64,000 nucleotides of DNA from Haematococcus lacustris (taxonomy: Eukaryota > Chlorophyta > Chlorophyceae > Chlamydomonadales > Haematococcaceae). Numbering within the stretch: position 1 is the stretch's first letter; each line of letters opens with the position of its first letter. The stretch spans positions 2,008,322 to 2,072,321 of the forward strand of contig JASKMD010000013.1 of assembly GCA_030144725.1 (NCBI GenBank), in the 5' to 3' direction. The notes below the pieces were generated by a model, which saw only the letters and a list, made by a program, of their open reading frames with translations, did no database searches and was not told where the DNA came from. Below, one piece after another: positions 10,301 to 21,156 of this stretch. Both the position numbers and the translations under genes were made by a program.

Positions 10301-13300
10301 GCCAGCTGCTGCGCTGCTTACTGGAGCGCCCAGCCCCCGCCCTGCCCCACTGGCGCCGCCTACGCCCAGCCCTGCTAGTAGAGCAGGCCACCTGGCAGCC
10401 CAGCGACAACAGCAGCAGCGACTGCAGCAGGCAGCCCGACAACCAGCCTGGGGTGCAGGGCGGGTCAGGGGGCAGTAATGGGGCCAGGCCGGCTGCTGCT
10501 GATGATGCTGCAGCAGGGTTGCCTTGCTCAGGGTTGCAGCAGGGGTCGGGGGGGCCGCAGGGGTCGGGGGGCCCGCAGGGGCAGTTGGGGGAGTTGGCAC
10601 TGACTGGCTGGTTGAGGGCGGGGGGCCTCAGTGCTGCGCAGCTGGTGCATGTACCCGGTGCCGGGGACTTTCAGATCGAGCGTATTGAGGCTGCCCAGCC
10701 AACAGGGCTAGGGCTGGTGGGCGGACGGGGGAGGCAGCGTGGGTCGGTGGGGGGTGGGGGCTTACAGGGGGAGGCGATGGAGGAAGGGGGAGAAGCCGGG
10801 CAGCAGGTGCTGGCAGAGGTGGGTGCCCTGGGGTGCTGGGGGGGCGGGGTGGGTGGGGAGGGCGGGGGGGCGTGAGAAGGGTTGCAGGGTAGTTGCGCTA
10901 GAGAGGGACAGAGCGGGAAGGAGGGAGGCTAGCAGGGTGGGAGAAGAAGCGAGCGAGGAGGGAGTGTGTTCGGGGTCGTAGGGGGTGTGAGAGAGGAGGC
11001 CATCCCCAGCATCCACCCAGGACGACCAGGCGGTCCTGCAGGTCGAGCCGGCGCTTCGCGAGCCGCTCCAGCGACTGAACCAGGCCGCGGGGGACGCGGA
11101 CGACGAGCAGACTTGGCCTACGGAGGCGGAAATGGAGGATGCGTCTGCAGCGGCTGCTTCCCGCATGTTCCAACGGAGGCAGCACCGCAAGAATGTCCCG
11201 CAAGGTGAGCAGGGTGGCAGCGCGCAGTCTACTTCGACTTGTCGTATTCTGCACCTCGCTTTGGCGGTTGGTGGTTGACTGGCGGTTGCGCTCCGGGTGC
11301 TGCCGGCCGGCCGCAGGGACGTCCGAGTACCAGGCAGCCTGGATCGTCGACGAGGACGAGGATAGTCAAGGCGAGGATTCTGGGAGCAGCGAGGGCGATG
11401 GTGACGCGATGGTCCCGGAGGCGGTCCCGGCGGACGACGAGGCGGAGTTGCCGGATATCATCGACGACGCAGGTCGGCCACCTTCCCGGCAGGTCTACCC
11501 ACCTGTTCGTGTGCTGACGCTGCATGCATGCTGGACAATGCAGCCCTTCCTTGCAATTCAAAGCACCTGGGCCTTCTTCTCCTTGTGCCAGTGGGACAAG
11601 CACAACATGTGACATCACATAGCCGGCCCACCTAACCCAACCCAATGCCACCCCTTTGCAGGCACGGACATCATGGGGGATGATGAAGGTGACGAGGGCA
11701 CTGAGGCTGGCACAGCAAGCGAGGGCGGCGTCAGCAAATGGGCGCGCATGCAGGTTTGGCGGGATTGGGCAGGGTCAGGGAGGGCAGGAGGGCAGGGCAG
11801 TGATTGGATCAGGGCAGGCTGAGTCATTCCTGGCATACGGCTCCTTAATGATAGATATAATCATGTCTGGCTCAGATGTCCAGTAAGCATATGTACAAGC
11901 TTTTATTGGGTACAAATGTGCAATAGTATCAACCCTGTGGGGCTGGTCGCAGTCTAGGTGTCAGCCATTGAGTTTGGCCCCAGGCTGAGGGCCCTGCACT
12001 GCCTGCTGGCCCCACCTCAGTCCTGGCCCCTGCAGGCTGAGCTGAGAGCTGCCAGGGAGGCTGAGGGGGAGGACGCACAGCACCCTGACGAGGTCGACAT
12101 CCCCCCTGGCACTGCTGCCCGGGTGCGGCTGCAGAAGTACAGGTGGGCGAGGCGAGGGGCGGGAGGAGGAGGGGGGGGGGGGAGGGGGGAGGGGGAGGGG
12201 GAGGGGGAGGGGGAGGGGGAGGGGGAGGGGGAGGGGGAGGGGGAGGGGGAGGGGGAGGGGGAGGGGGAGGGGGAGGGGGAGGGGGAGGGGAGAACAAGGA
12301 GCGAGGAGGGTTCAATGTCAGTGGTGTTCCCCACCTCATCCAGCCTTGCCCGGCCTGCCCAGTGCAGGGGCCTCAAGTCCTTCCGCTCCTCCCCCTGGGA
12401 CTGCAAGGAGTGGCTGCCGGCAGAGTACTCGCGCGTGTTTGCCTTCCAGAACCCCAAGCGCACTCACAAGTGAGGCAGGGGGCGGCTTGGGACCCTGGGG
12501 TGGGGGCTGCGGGCTGCGGGTGGGGCCCTACATGCTGTCCCCTACACCACGGGGGGAGTGAGAGAGTGTGAGAGGTTCAGGGTTACATGAAACAGAACGG
12601 GGACACGGGACCACCTCAACCCCCCACCCCTCCCACCCTCCCACCCCCCACCCCCCTCAGGAGCATCAACCCCAGCGGATGGCCCTCAGCCCACCAGCAC
12701 TGGGTACAGCAGGCTGAGGGGCAACCCTGGACTGACATGCTGCCACCCACCCTCCCTGACCTGTCCTCACCCCCTCAGCCCCCCGGCTGTCCATGTCTTG
12801 TCTGCAGGCGCGCCAAGGAGGCGGCCGCCCGGGCCAGCAGCGGGGCCGACCCCAGCGCCGTGACGCCAGGGACGTTTGTCCGGGTGGTGCTGGGGGGGGT
12901 CAGCGCTGCCCAGGCCGCTGCAGTGCAGGCACGGGTGGCGGCAGCCTTCCCCTGCACCCTGGACCCGCAGGCCTTGCCAGCCCCTCAGCCAGGGCAGCAG
13001 GCACAGGGGCAGGGGCAGGGGCAGCAGGGGGGCGGGACCGCCGCCTCACAGCTGCCGCTGGTGGCGTTTGGTCTGTTGGCTCATGAGGCCAAGGTGGGGG
13101 AGCCTGAGAGGGAGCTACGCCCGCCCGCCCCCCCGCCTGCCTGCCTGCCCTCCTGCTTGCCCTCCTGCTTGCCCTCCTTGCCCGCCCTCTTAGCCCCCCA
13201 CCCCTGATGCCCTGGCGGCCTCCCGCCTGAGCTGCTGCTGCTGCTGCCCTCTTGCCCCCCGGCTTGCCTGGCTTGAACCCCTGACCCCCTGACCCCTGCC

Positions 13301-13516
13301 TGACTGCCTGCCTGGTGCCTGGCTGCCCCCTGTAGCTGTCTGTGGTGCACTACAGTGTGCGCAAGGCCTCCTCCTACAGCCAGCCCCTGGCCAACAAGGA
13401 GGAGCTGCTGCTCGTCACAGGTTAGGTCTGGGAAGGGCCCGGGCCAAGGGCAGGGCAAGGGACAGGGACAGGGGCCTCAGGGGCAGGAACAAGGGGCAGG
13501 CTGATAGGGCTGCAGG

Positions 13517-13547
<31 letters not shown>

Positions 13548-14623
13548 CCTACCCCCTGCTGGCACCCTCTTGCTGCCACTGCCCCTTCCCCTGCTGGCAG
13601 CCACTGCTGCCGCCCCCCAACTGCCACTCTTTGCCACGCTTTCCCTCCTGCAGGCCTGCGCAGCTTCCTGGCTCGCCCCGTGTTTTCCACCGACACCCCT
13701 GGTGATAAGCACAAGATGGAGCGGTGGCTACATGCGGGGCAGCAGGCCATGGCCACGGTGTTTGCCCCCATTGCCTTCCCGCCTTTGCCCCTACTGGCTT
13801 TCAAGGTAGGGGCATGGGAGGGTCGGGCCGTGCCGACAGCCACCAACAGCATGGCAAGCTCAGAGCTTGCTCCGGTCGTAATGACGACAGCAGCTTCGCC
13901 TCAGTGACAGCGCACGGCTTGTCGGCTGCAACGGTAAGAGCTGGTGTGAACAGCCATGACAACGAATTCTTGATGTCCAGCAGGTCGATGCGTGTGGCGC
14001 CACCGAGTCACAGCAGCAGCACGTCGCGCCGTCACACGCTGCCCGATAAACCGATCGTTGTGCCCCCGTGCCGCGCCGCAGTTGGGCCCAGACGGTTCCG
14101 GACCACCGCGCCTCGCAGCGACCGGTGCCCTGCGGAGCTGCGACCCAGACCGGGTGGTGCTAAAGAAGATTGTGCTCACAGGTACTGTCCTTTCAATAAA
14201 GCGGCGCTGGGATTGCACTTAGCATAAGAGTGAGAGGATCCGTGTGATGTGGCACCGGCGACCCGCAGGGTTCCCAGTGCGTGTCCACAAGCGGCGCTGC
14301 ACTGTCCGGTACATGTTCCACGATCCAGACGACATCCGGTGGTTCCGGCCGGTGGAGCTGTACACACGATCGGGGCGCCGCGGCCGCATTACCGAGCCGC
14401 TCGGTAAGCCTACGTCCCGCTCCGTCCCGCCTACTCCAATAGCAATCTCACGGTAATGTCCCGCCTTCTCAACCTTGTTCCTCCCTGCCTGGCTGCAGGC
14501 ACGCATGGCGCCATGAAGACATTGTTCGACGGCCCAGTCCAGCAGCGTGAGGTAGTGTGCATGAGCCTCTACAAGCGCGTGTTCCCCAAATGGCCAGCCG
14601 GCAACGACCTGACGTTTGCGTGA
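7358..14623 (+). CDS. TSR1: Tsr1-type pre-rRNA processing / 40S biogenesis protein, 17 exons
   Basis: Exons by reading and phase: 7358-7366 (tentative start), 7478-7626, 8028-8112, 8684-9025, 9571-9940, 10244-10818, 11021-11204, 11317-11472, 11662-11753, 12036-12142, 12368-12469, 12808-13093, 13336-13420, 13654-13805, 14082-14181, 14269-14403, 14499-14623. All junctions are GT-AG and phases agree, giving about 1,017 residues (human TSR1 is about 800; the excess is Gly/Pro/Gln-rich insertions). Family signatures in order: a basic N terminus ([18 protein letters not shown]), [15 protein letters not shown] near 298, a [10 protein letters not shown] segment after the AARP2CN-like region, EQTWPTEAE near 545, [13 protein letters not shown], then the C-terminal RIBIOP_C part with [15 protein letters not shown] near 687, [17 protein letters not shown] near 965 and YKRVFPKW at the end. 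Tsr1 is a catalytically dead translational-GTPase-like factor that blocks premature subunit joining on pre-40S particles in nucleus and cytoplasm. The start and a possible extra intron inside 9571-9940 are uncertain; all else is firm. Confidence 0.93.
9182..9560. repeat. microsatellites in a TSR1 intron: CTCACT-type then (CCCTGA)n
   Basis: 9,177-9,330 is an imperfect CTCACTCTCATCCTCAC array. 9,396-9,555 is an almost perfect CCCTGA hexamer array. Both lie in the intron between the exons ending at 9,025 and starting at 9,571. A second short CCCTGA tract is at 7,820-7,850. Confidence 0.95.
12170..12293. repeat. (GGGGGA)n tract in a TSR1 intron
   Basis: About twenty GGGGGA hexamers directly after the 5' splice site of the exon ending at 12,142. 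The same hexamer forms tracts at 22,970-23,233 and 42,885-42,985. Confidence 0.95.
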
Positions 14624-15994
14624 CTTGGCATCTCCCTCGCGCGAGTGGGCGTACGCGCTATGCTGCGCCTGGCTCTTCGCTTGTTCGGGGCGTGGCGCTG
14701 GTTGAGGATGAACCCAGAAGGAAAGCAAGATGCAGGAACCCTCCCGCACAAAGAGGGAGGTGCTTCACTCTGGGCCACGACCTTTTACCATTCGTCATAG
14801 GTGCAGTGCTGCTTGTACAATGTAGATACGTGCCTCGGACATGTGAACTGTTGTGCCTTTGTGAGTTTGGATGGGGGCTTGCTCCGATAAGGATGCTGTA
14901 GTGGTGACATCTCACGGGGGTGATGGTAGCTTCGCAGGTAGCCGATGGTCAGGCACCTTGGGTTGGAAGTCCCTCTTGCCCAGCCAACCTGGCTTGCTCC
15001 AAGACTGACGGCTACTCCTGGTCACGGTCGTGTGTTGCATTGCTCAAGTCGCCTTATGAAAGACAGACGGTTACATGCACGTGACCCTGTTGGCCCTCAC
15101 CTCACCTCGCCCCACTCCCTATCCCTCGTCACGTCACCAGCAGCGTTAAACATCCGCCGCCCTACCACATCGCCTGGGCACGCTTCGTCGCACCAGCAGC
15201 AACACTCCGCCTCTATTGGTCGCCTGCTTGAGCCCACCCCTGCCAGTGGCAGCCCTCCCTCCCTCCCTATTTCCATCCCTACCCCCTTCCCTCACTCCCT
15301 CCTCCCGCCCTTTCCTGCACAACGAACATGGGTCTCAGGGGGTTGGTCTAGGCCGCGCAGGTTCAAAACGGTTTGTGAGCCCTGACCTGGCTTGGCTTGG
15401 CTGCTGTGCCCCTGCCGCCACCCACAAGCACCACTCTAGGGCCAGGGCACAGCAGCAACAGCGGCTGGCGGCAGGGCGCCATGATGTCACGCCTGAATAG
15501 CTCAGCTGGAGGGCAGCAGCAGCAGCAGCACCCCTGCCTGCCCGCTGCTTCACCTGCTCCTGCCACAGTTTCCGCTCTGTTGTCAACCTCTGAACACACT
15601 GCTGATTCTGATGGTCACACTTGCTGCTGCTGCTGCTTAAAAACTGCTGCTGCTCCACATGATGACCAGGCAAGCTGCAGCCAGGCCACCTATCACTGCC
15701 CCATTACTAGCCGACCCCCAGCCCCTCCGACCTGCTGTCGCTGTTGCCTGCACCAGGGCTGCTGCCCCCAGGCACCCGCCAAGCTCTGCTGGCCCTATGA
15801 GTCACTAATCTGCTGTGTTCCCGCCACCACTGCCACTGATGGTCAGGACGTGCCAGGCAGGCTTCAGGTCAAAGCAAGCCCTGGCACCTCAGTGCAGCAG
15901 GCACCTCACTCCCTGCTGCCTGCACCCCTGCCTGCTGCCTGCATTCGACTGCCTGCTGCCTGGACCTGCCTTGGCCTGCCTGCTGCTGCTGCTG
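14624..15994. other. intergenic region between two convergent genes
   Basis: This holds the 3' flanks of TSR1 (+) and of the transporter (-). It includes CAG/CTG-rich stretches (about 15,515-15,535 and 15,620-15,660). The frame at 15,397-16,044 is Ser/Pro/Ala/Cys-rich and lacks any recognised domain; I do not call it a gene. Confidence 0.5.
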
Positions 15995-16108
15995 TCAGTG
16001 TTTGCTGGGGGCAGGCTGGTAGGCCTTGGCGAACACAAAGATGACGCCTGCCAGCAGGCCCACCGCGATGCTGGTGAGGTTGCGGACCGTGGTCACTTCC
16101 CTGAAAGG

Positions 16109-16143
<35 letters not shown>

Positions 16144-16289
16144 TGGCAGCAGCAGGCAGGCTGTGTGCTGTTGTGCCGCAGCCACTCCGCCAGCGCTGCC
16201 AACACTGCTGTGTGCCGCATGCTTGAAATTGCAAGGCCAGGCCATGAAACATAGAGGGTGGAGGGGGCCAAGCAGCAGCAGGCAGAGAC

Positions 16290-16324
<35 letters not shown>

Positions 16325-18423
16325 GCAACAGCCGTAGTACGCAGCCAGAAGCAGCATCAGGTAGCAAGCAGCAGGTAGCAAGCAGCAGGTGGTAGGCAGA
16401 GGCAGGCAGCATCAGGTGACGAGCTGGCGGCATGTCAGCCATGGGCTGATGGCCGCATACCTGAAGAGGATGATGCCCGCCACCGCCACCAGCACCTTGT
16501 TTAGAGATCCCTGCAGAGCAGGCCAGTGGCATTGGTCAGGTCAGGTCAGGTCAGGTCAGGTCAGGTCAGGTCAGGTCAGGTCAGGTCAGGTCAGGTCAGG
16601 TCAGGTCAGGTCAGGTCAGGTCAACTGAGTCATGGCTCACTGTCAAGCTGTAGACAGTGGCAGTGGAGCGGGACATGAACCACAGGCTGGTGAAGCTGAT
16701 GGCAAAGCCCAGGAGGCCGCCCAGCAGGGCCACCAGGAGGAACTCGGGGTCCAGCAGGGCAGTCTCTTGAGGCAGCTTGCTGACCTGCAGGGGTAGGGCC
16801 AGGGCAGGGGGGCAGAGCTGGGGGGGAGCTGGAGAGCATGTGGGCATGTGGGTGCTAAGGAGGGGGTCCTACAGGGGCAGGGGCAGGGCCAGGGCATGAG
16901 ATGCCTGGGCATGGGACAGAGCTGGGAGGAAGCTGCAGAGCATGTGGGCGCAACAGAGGGAGCTCTAGGTTGTTGGGCCAGCTCCAGGCATCAGGCAGGG
17001 TTGCTGGGGGTGAGCTGGCGCGCAGTGTGAGCCAGGCAGCAGGGGCCCAGCTGGAGGGCAGGGCTGAGGGGGACTAGGGGCTGGGGCCAAGGGTGGAGCG
17101 TGATGAGGTCCTGCTGCTTGACCCACCTCTCCAAAGCCAAGGACCAGCACGGCGATGGGACCTAAGCTGAGCAGGTTGTTGTAGTACACCATGCTAAACT
17201 CCCCCATGCGCTGCCTGTCATGGGTGTGCTCTTTCACCCGCTCCATGACCCGGTTCAGGTACAGGGCATAGCTGCAGGGCATCACCACAACATGGTTGAG
17301 TGGAAGGGGGGAGGGGGAAGGGGGGGAGGGGGGGAGGGGGGAGGGGGGGGGGGGAGGGGGGAGGGGGGGGGAGGGGGGGAGGGGGAGGGGGTGGAGTGGG
17401 TTGGGGTGGGGTGGGAGATTGGGCAAGGGGAGGGGGCCTGATATGTCACAGCCACATTCGCGTCACATGGCAGGCACAAAACCTCCACACCCCGCAGCGT
17501 AAGGGGGTCCCTCAACCCTCCTGTGCTGGCTAGGCCCTCCCTACTCCTCCCGCCTTGGGTAGGCAGCAGCAGCTGGGCCGCCTGCTGCCTGCTGTCCCCC
17601 GCCTCACCCGCTGGTGAACAAGCAGTTGATGAGCTGCCAGATGTAGCCTGACCAGGTGAAGCGCAGGTCCGTCATGCCGCTGGCCAGGGCTGAGGCCAGC
17701 ATGAGGAAGATGCAAGTCCACACGGGCCAACCGTAGGAGCGGCCGAAAAAAAAGTAGTCCCCGCCGATGGTGAGGAAGTTGCTCAGGTTCTTTAGCACTG
17801 TGAACATGCCTGGCATGTGGCAGGCAGGCAGCAGGCAGGCAGGCAGGTTGAGGGGAGGAAGCTGCTCAGCTGGTGCGCTTGAATGCTGCTGCTGCAGCGG
17901 CGGCTGATGATGATGAACACCCCCACTCCATGAACTCACCAACCCCAATGAGCTTTAGGGCAAAGAAGGAAGACACCAGCATTCCCACAAAGAGCAGGTT
18001 CACAGGGAACCACAGCTTGATGATTTCCCATTTCAGGGGCTCGATGGGGTCTTTCAAGAAGCCCAGTGCCTCACAAGATTTAACGAGGAAGACAGACTGC
18101 AGGCAGCGAAGGAGTCCAGTCAGATGAAGCTGCTCATTGAGTTGACTTGGGAATTGTTGAGCTGTGGCATCTGCACGCACTAGTGCGCAGTGGAAGAGCA
18201 GGAGAGTGTTTGGGCAGCCGAAGTTGAAGCTGGACAGCGCATGCTTGTTGAAGAGGACGAGACATGAGCTGGTGACGACGTACGCCACCCCGGCCAGCAA
18301 GATGATTCGCACAGGTTGAACTCGAGGTTGTGAAAGCGGCAAGGGCGGCATCGGCTTCGAAATGTCGACTAAGAGGGGGGTGTTTATCTTGACGTGCTGC
18401 AGTGCGAGCAGCGCACAGTACAT
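15995..18423 (-). CDS. nucleotide-sugar transporter of the GDP-mannose (GONST/Vrg4-like) group
   Basis: Seven exons on the minus strand: 18423-18181, 18096-17940, 17809-17608, 17271-17127, 16784-16641, 16510-16461, 16100-15995. All junctions are GT-AG with agreeing phases, giving 348 residues, the normal size for this drug/metabolite-transporter family with about ten membrane helices. Visible signatures: an N-terminal helix IILLAGVAYVVTSSCLVLFN, MFTVLKNLSNFLTI near 134, MVYYNN near 228-233 (the FYNN motif) and GSLNK at 298-302 (the GALNK motif). The last two are known in Golgi GDP-mannose transporters to contact the nucleotide sugar. The expected role is exchange of GDP-sugar for GMP across the Golgi membrane, supplying glycosylation and wall or matrix polysaccharides. 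Substrate is inferred. A second, frameshifted copy lies at 38,229-39,045. Confidence 0.9.
16536..16622. repeat. (AGGTC)n pentamer array in a transporter intron
   Basis: About 17 perfect copies of GGTCA/AGGTC, between the exons at 16,510-16,461 and 16,784-16,641. CAG runs at 16,110-16,150 and 16,290-16,323 lie in neighbouring introns. Confidence 0.95.
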
Positions 18424-18940
18424 GCAAGCGGGTGCAGCGGGGCCGCAGTACAGTGCGCACCTCGGGGCTTATGGCACGCTGCCAGGGAGGGCCTTGGGCC
18501 ACAGCGTCCGCGCTGCTAATCCGGGGGGTTTTCATTGATTAAATTTGGACAGATGACTGTTTGTTCGGAGTACACCATTTTTTAAACATTTACCCCTTTC
18601 CCCCCAAAGACATAATGATTGTTACGGAGCCGGTTTTAGCTGTATCATGAGGGTGTACTGCTGTGTAGACAACAGGTAGGTTGAGCGATTAATTATCATG
18701 GGTTCATGTCATAGACATCGACGGATCAAACAGTAGGGCGCTCACCAATGAGGCCCTACATCACTCGCGGCTGCTTGTGAGCCCATTCAGCCATTCTATG
18801 TCCTTAACTATCAATGTACTTCCTGACTACCTAGCCCGGAAGCACGGAAGCAGACTTGTGTCTATGCCTGTCATGTTGAGAGTGCTTCCAAGTCTTTCTT
18901 TGCATTGCACTGGAAATGTGAACATGGGTGTCAGGGCGCC
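18424..18940. other. region between the RAP gene 3' end and the transporter start
   Basis: Both neighbours are on the minus strand, so this should hold the transporter promoter and the RAP gene 3' untranslated region. It is less GC-rich than the surroundings (TTTTTTAAACATTTACC near 18,575). No gene is seen. Confidence 0.4.
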
Positions 18941-19853
18941 TCAATGGCAGCCGCATCCATGCCCATGTACATGCTCTGCCCCATCCTTCGCTCCCTCCCC
19001 ACCCGCCCCCACAGCTTGCTTCAACAGCTCCAGCAAGACATGCATGCGAGCATGCATCAAGGCATTGACTGGCAGCCCTGACCCTGACCCTGACCCTGAC
19101 CCTGACCCAGCCCTTGCACCTGTATCAACCCCTGCCTGGTGCCCTAGCAATGCGTGAGCAGCTGACCCCGCTGTAGGCTGCTGCGGCCACTGGCTGGCAG
19201 CAATGCGCACGGAGCGCCAGCCATGGGCTGCTAGCACCTGCTCCCTTGTGCGCTCTAGAGCATAGGCACGGGCCCTGGCTGCTGGGCTGCTGGGCTGCGG
19301 CTGGTCCCCCTCCACTGAGAAGGCCACCTGAGAGGGGGGCAGCAGGGCAGGGCTGGACCTTAGCAGTGCATGAGGGCAGGGCTGCATGCTGCTGCAATGC
19401 GGGCGCATGGGCCGTAGAGCATTGTTACTAGGTACCAGGCAGCTGCCAGGTGTGACCAGTGTGACGGGGTGAGGGACAGGCCAGGTGCCCAGGAGCAGCC
19501 ACATGCCCCCACTCCCACCCAGGCTGCTGACACCCAGGCTCTGCCACCAGACGGGGGTCCAGGCATTGAGTGCCTAAGCCTTGCCCTGCGGCGGGCTAAG
19601 AACCCTGGGTGGGTGTGTGGAGGGTCATGGTGTGTGGCAGGCTGCAGGCATGGTGGGTTGCCGTGCCCACCTGCACCCCCTGCACCATGATGCCCAGCTC
19701 CACCTGCAGCCAGGGCATGGGGGTGGGGTGGGGTGGGGTGGGGTGGGGTGGGGTGGGGTGGGGTGGGGTGGGGTGGGGTGGGGGTGGGGTGGGGTGGGAG
19801 TGGGGTGGGGTGGGGTGGGGTGGGGTGGGGTGGGGGTGGGGTGGGTGGGGTGG

Positions 19854-19885
<32 letters not shown>

Positions 19886-20711
19886 TGGGGTGGGGTGGGG
19901 TGGGGTGGGGTGGGGGTGGGGTGGGGGTGGGGTGGGGGTGGGGGTGGGGTGGGGTGGGGTGGTGGGGTGGGGTGGGGTGGGGGGGGTGGGGTGGGGTGGG
20001 GTGGGGGTGGGGTGGGGTGGGTGGGGTGGGGTGGGTGGGGTGGGGTGGGGTGGGGTGGGGTGGGGTGGGGTGGGGTGGGGTGGGGTGGGGTGGGGTGGGG
20101 TGGGGTGGGGTGGGTGGGGTGGGGTGGGGTGGGGTGGGGTGGGGGGGGTGGGGTGGGGTGGGGTGGGGTGGGGTGGGTGGGGTGGGGTGGGGTGGGGTGG
20201 GGGGGGTGGGGTGGGTGGGGTGGGTGGGGTGGGGTGGGGTGGGGTGGGGTGGGGTGGGGTGGGGGGGGTGGGGTGGGTGGGGTGGGGTGGGGTGGGTGGG
20301 GTGGGGTGGGGTGGGGTGGGTGGGGTGGGGTGGGGTGGGGTGGGGTGGGGTGGGGGGGGGGGTGGGGTGGGTGGGGTGGGGTGGGGGTGGGGTGGGGTGG
20401 GGTGGGGGGGTGGGTGGGGTGGGGTGGGGTGGGGTGGGGTGGGGTGGGCAAGGTGTCAGGGCAGCAGGCCACCCACCAGCACAAGGTCTCCCACCATGCA
20501 GCCTATGCCTGGCTGCAGCCCCATGGCACTCAGGGTGTGGTGCACGTCACGCAGCACAGGGCCCAGCTGGTCAGGGCTGGTGGGGTGGCCGGGTCCACCA
20601 CCCAGGGGGTCCAGGGGGCTGCCAGCAGGGGCCGGGCCCTCCTGGGTCAAGGGGGGCTGCAGGGCCAATGCGGTGGAGGGGGCCGCCGGGGATGGTAGCT
20701 GCTGGCTTGTG
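18941..20711 (-). CDS. RAP-domain protein, C-terminal three exons (copy A)
   Basis: Exons 20711-20477, 19703-19671 and 19327-18941 join in phase. The last two form a RAP domain: VELGIMVQGVQ splices onto VAFSVEGD, followed by an Arg-rich helix (ARAYALERTREQVLAAHGWR) and SVRIAASQWP. This fits the family pattern of a V-D-G/E-G core, then a charged helix, GW and a W. RAP domains are known in FASTK-like and octotricopeptide-repeat proteins that bind organelle RNA, which are numerous in green algae; that this protein acts in a plastid or mitochondrion is inference. The exon at 20,711-20,477 carries LGPVLRDVHHTLSAMGLQPG. The intron 20,476-19,704 is almost entirely GGGGT repeat. Upstream exons must exist, but I could not define them between 20,712 and about 27,250. 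Confidence 0.65.
19719..20449. repeat. (GGGGT)n array, about 730 bp (copy A)
   Basis: Nearly uninterrupted GGGGT pentamers with occasional GGGT or GGGGGT, filling a RAP-gene intron. On the plus strand it is G-rich and could form G-quadruplexes. The copy B counterpart at 40,339-40,658 is less than half as long. Confidence 0.97.
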
Positions 20712-20849
20712 CTGGAGGGGGCGTGAGGGGGGGCCGGGCAGCCAGGCGCTACGCGGTCTCCACCACAGGCAATGCACCGTCCAGAGACTGCAGGCAGATT
20801 GGCACCGGGGGGTTGGCGGGGGCCTGGGGCGGCTGGCCCCTGCCCTTGG

Positions 20850-21156
20850 CCCTTGCCCTGCCCCTGCCCCTGCCCCTGCCCCTGCCCCTGCCCCTGCCCC
20901 TGCCCCTGCCCCTGCCCCTGCCCCTGCCCCTGCCCCTGCCCCCTGCCCCTGCCCCTGCCCCTGCCCCTGCCCCTGCCCCTGCCCCTGCCCCTGCCCCTGC
21001 CCCTGCCCCTGCCCCTGCCCCTGCCCTGCCCCTGCCCCTGCCCCTGCCCCTGCCCCTGCCCCTGCCCCTGCCCCTGCCCCCTGCCCCCTGCCCCTGCCCC
21101 TGCCCCTGCCCCTGCCCCTGCCCCTGCCCCTGCCCCTGCCCCTGCCCCTGCCCCTT
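20850..21156. repeat. (CCCCTG)n array (copy A)
   Basis: About 50 hexamers with a few shortened or lengthened units. Copy B at 41,060-41,243 has about 30. Confidence 0.97.

Noticed and set aside
13516..13546. CAG/CTG tracts here and at 16,110, 16,290, 24,690, 26,240 as polyglutamine genes
   Set aside because: They fall in introns or spacers and are not in an assigned coding frame.
16536..16622. CRISPR-like regular repeat (GGTCA)n
   Set aside because: Simple pentamer microsatellite without spacers, in a eukaryotic intron.
19360..20726. Very long Thr-Pro-His-Pro and Gly-Trp-Gly frames
   Set aside because: Artefact of the GGGGT array; the true exons on either side splice around it.
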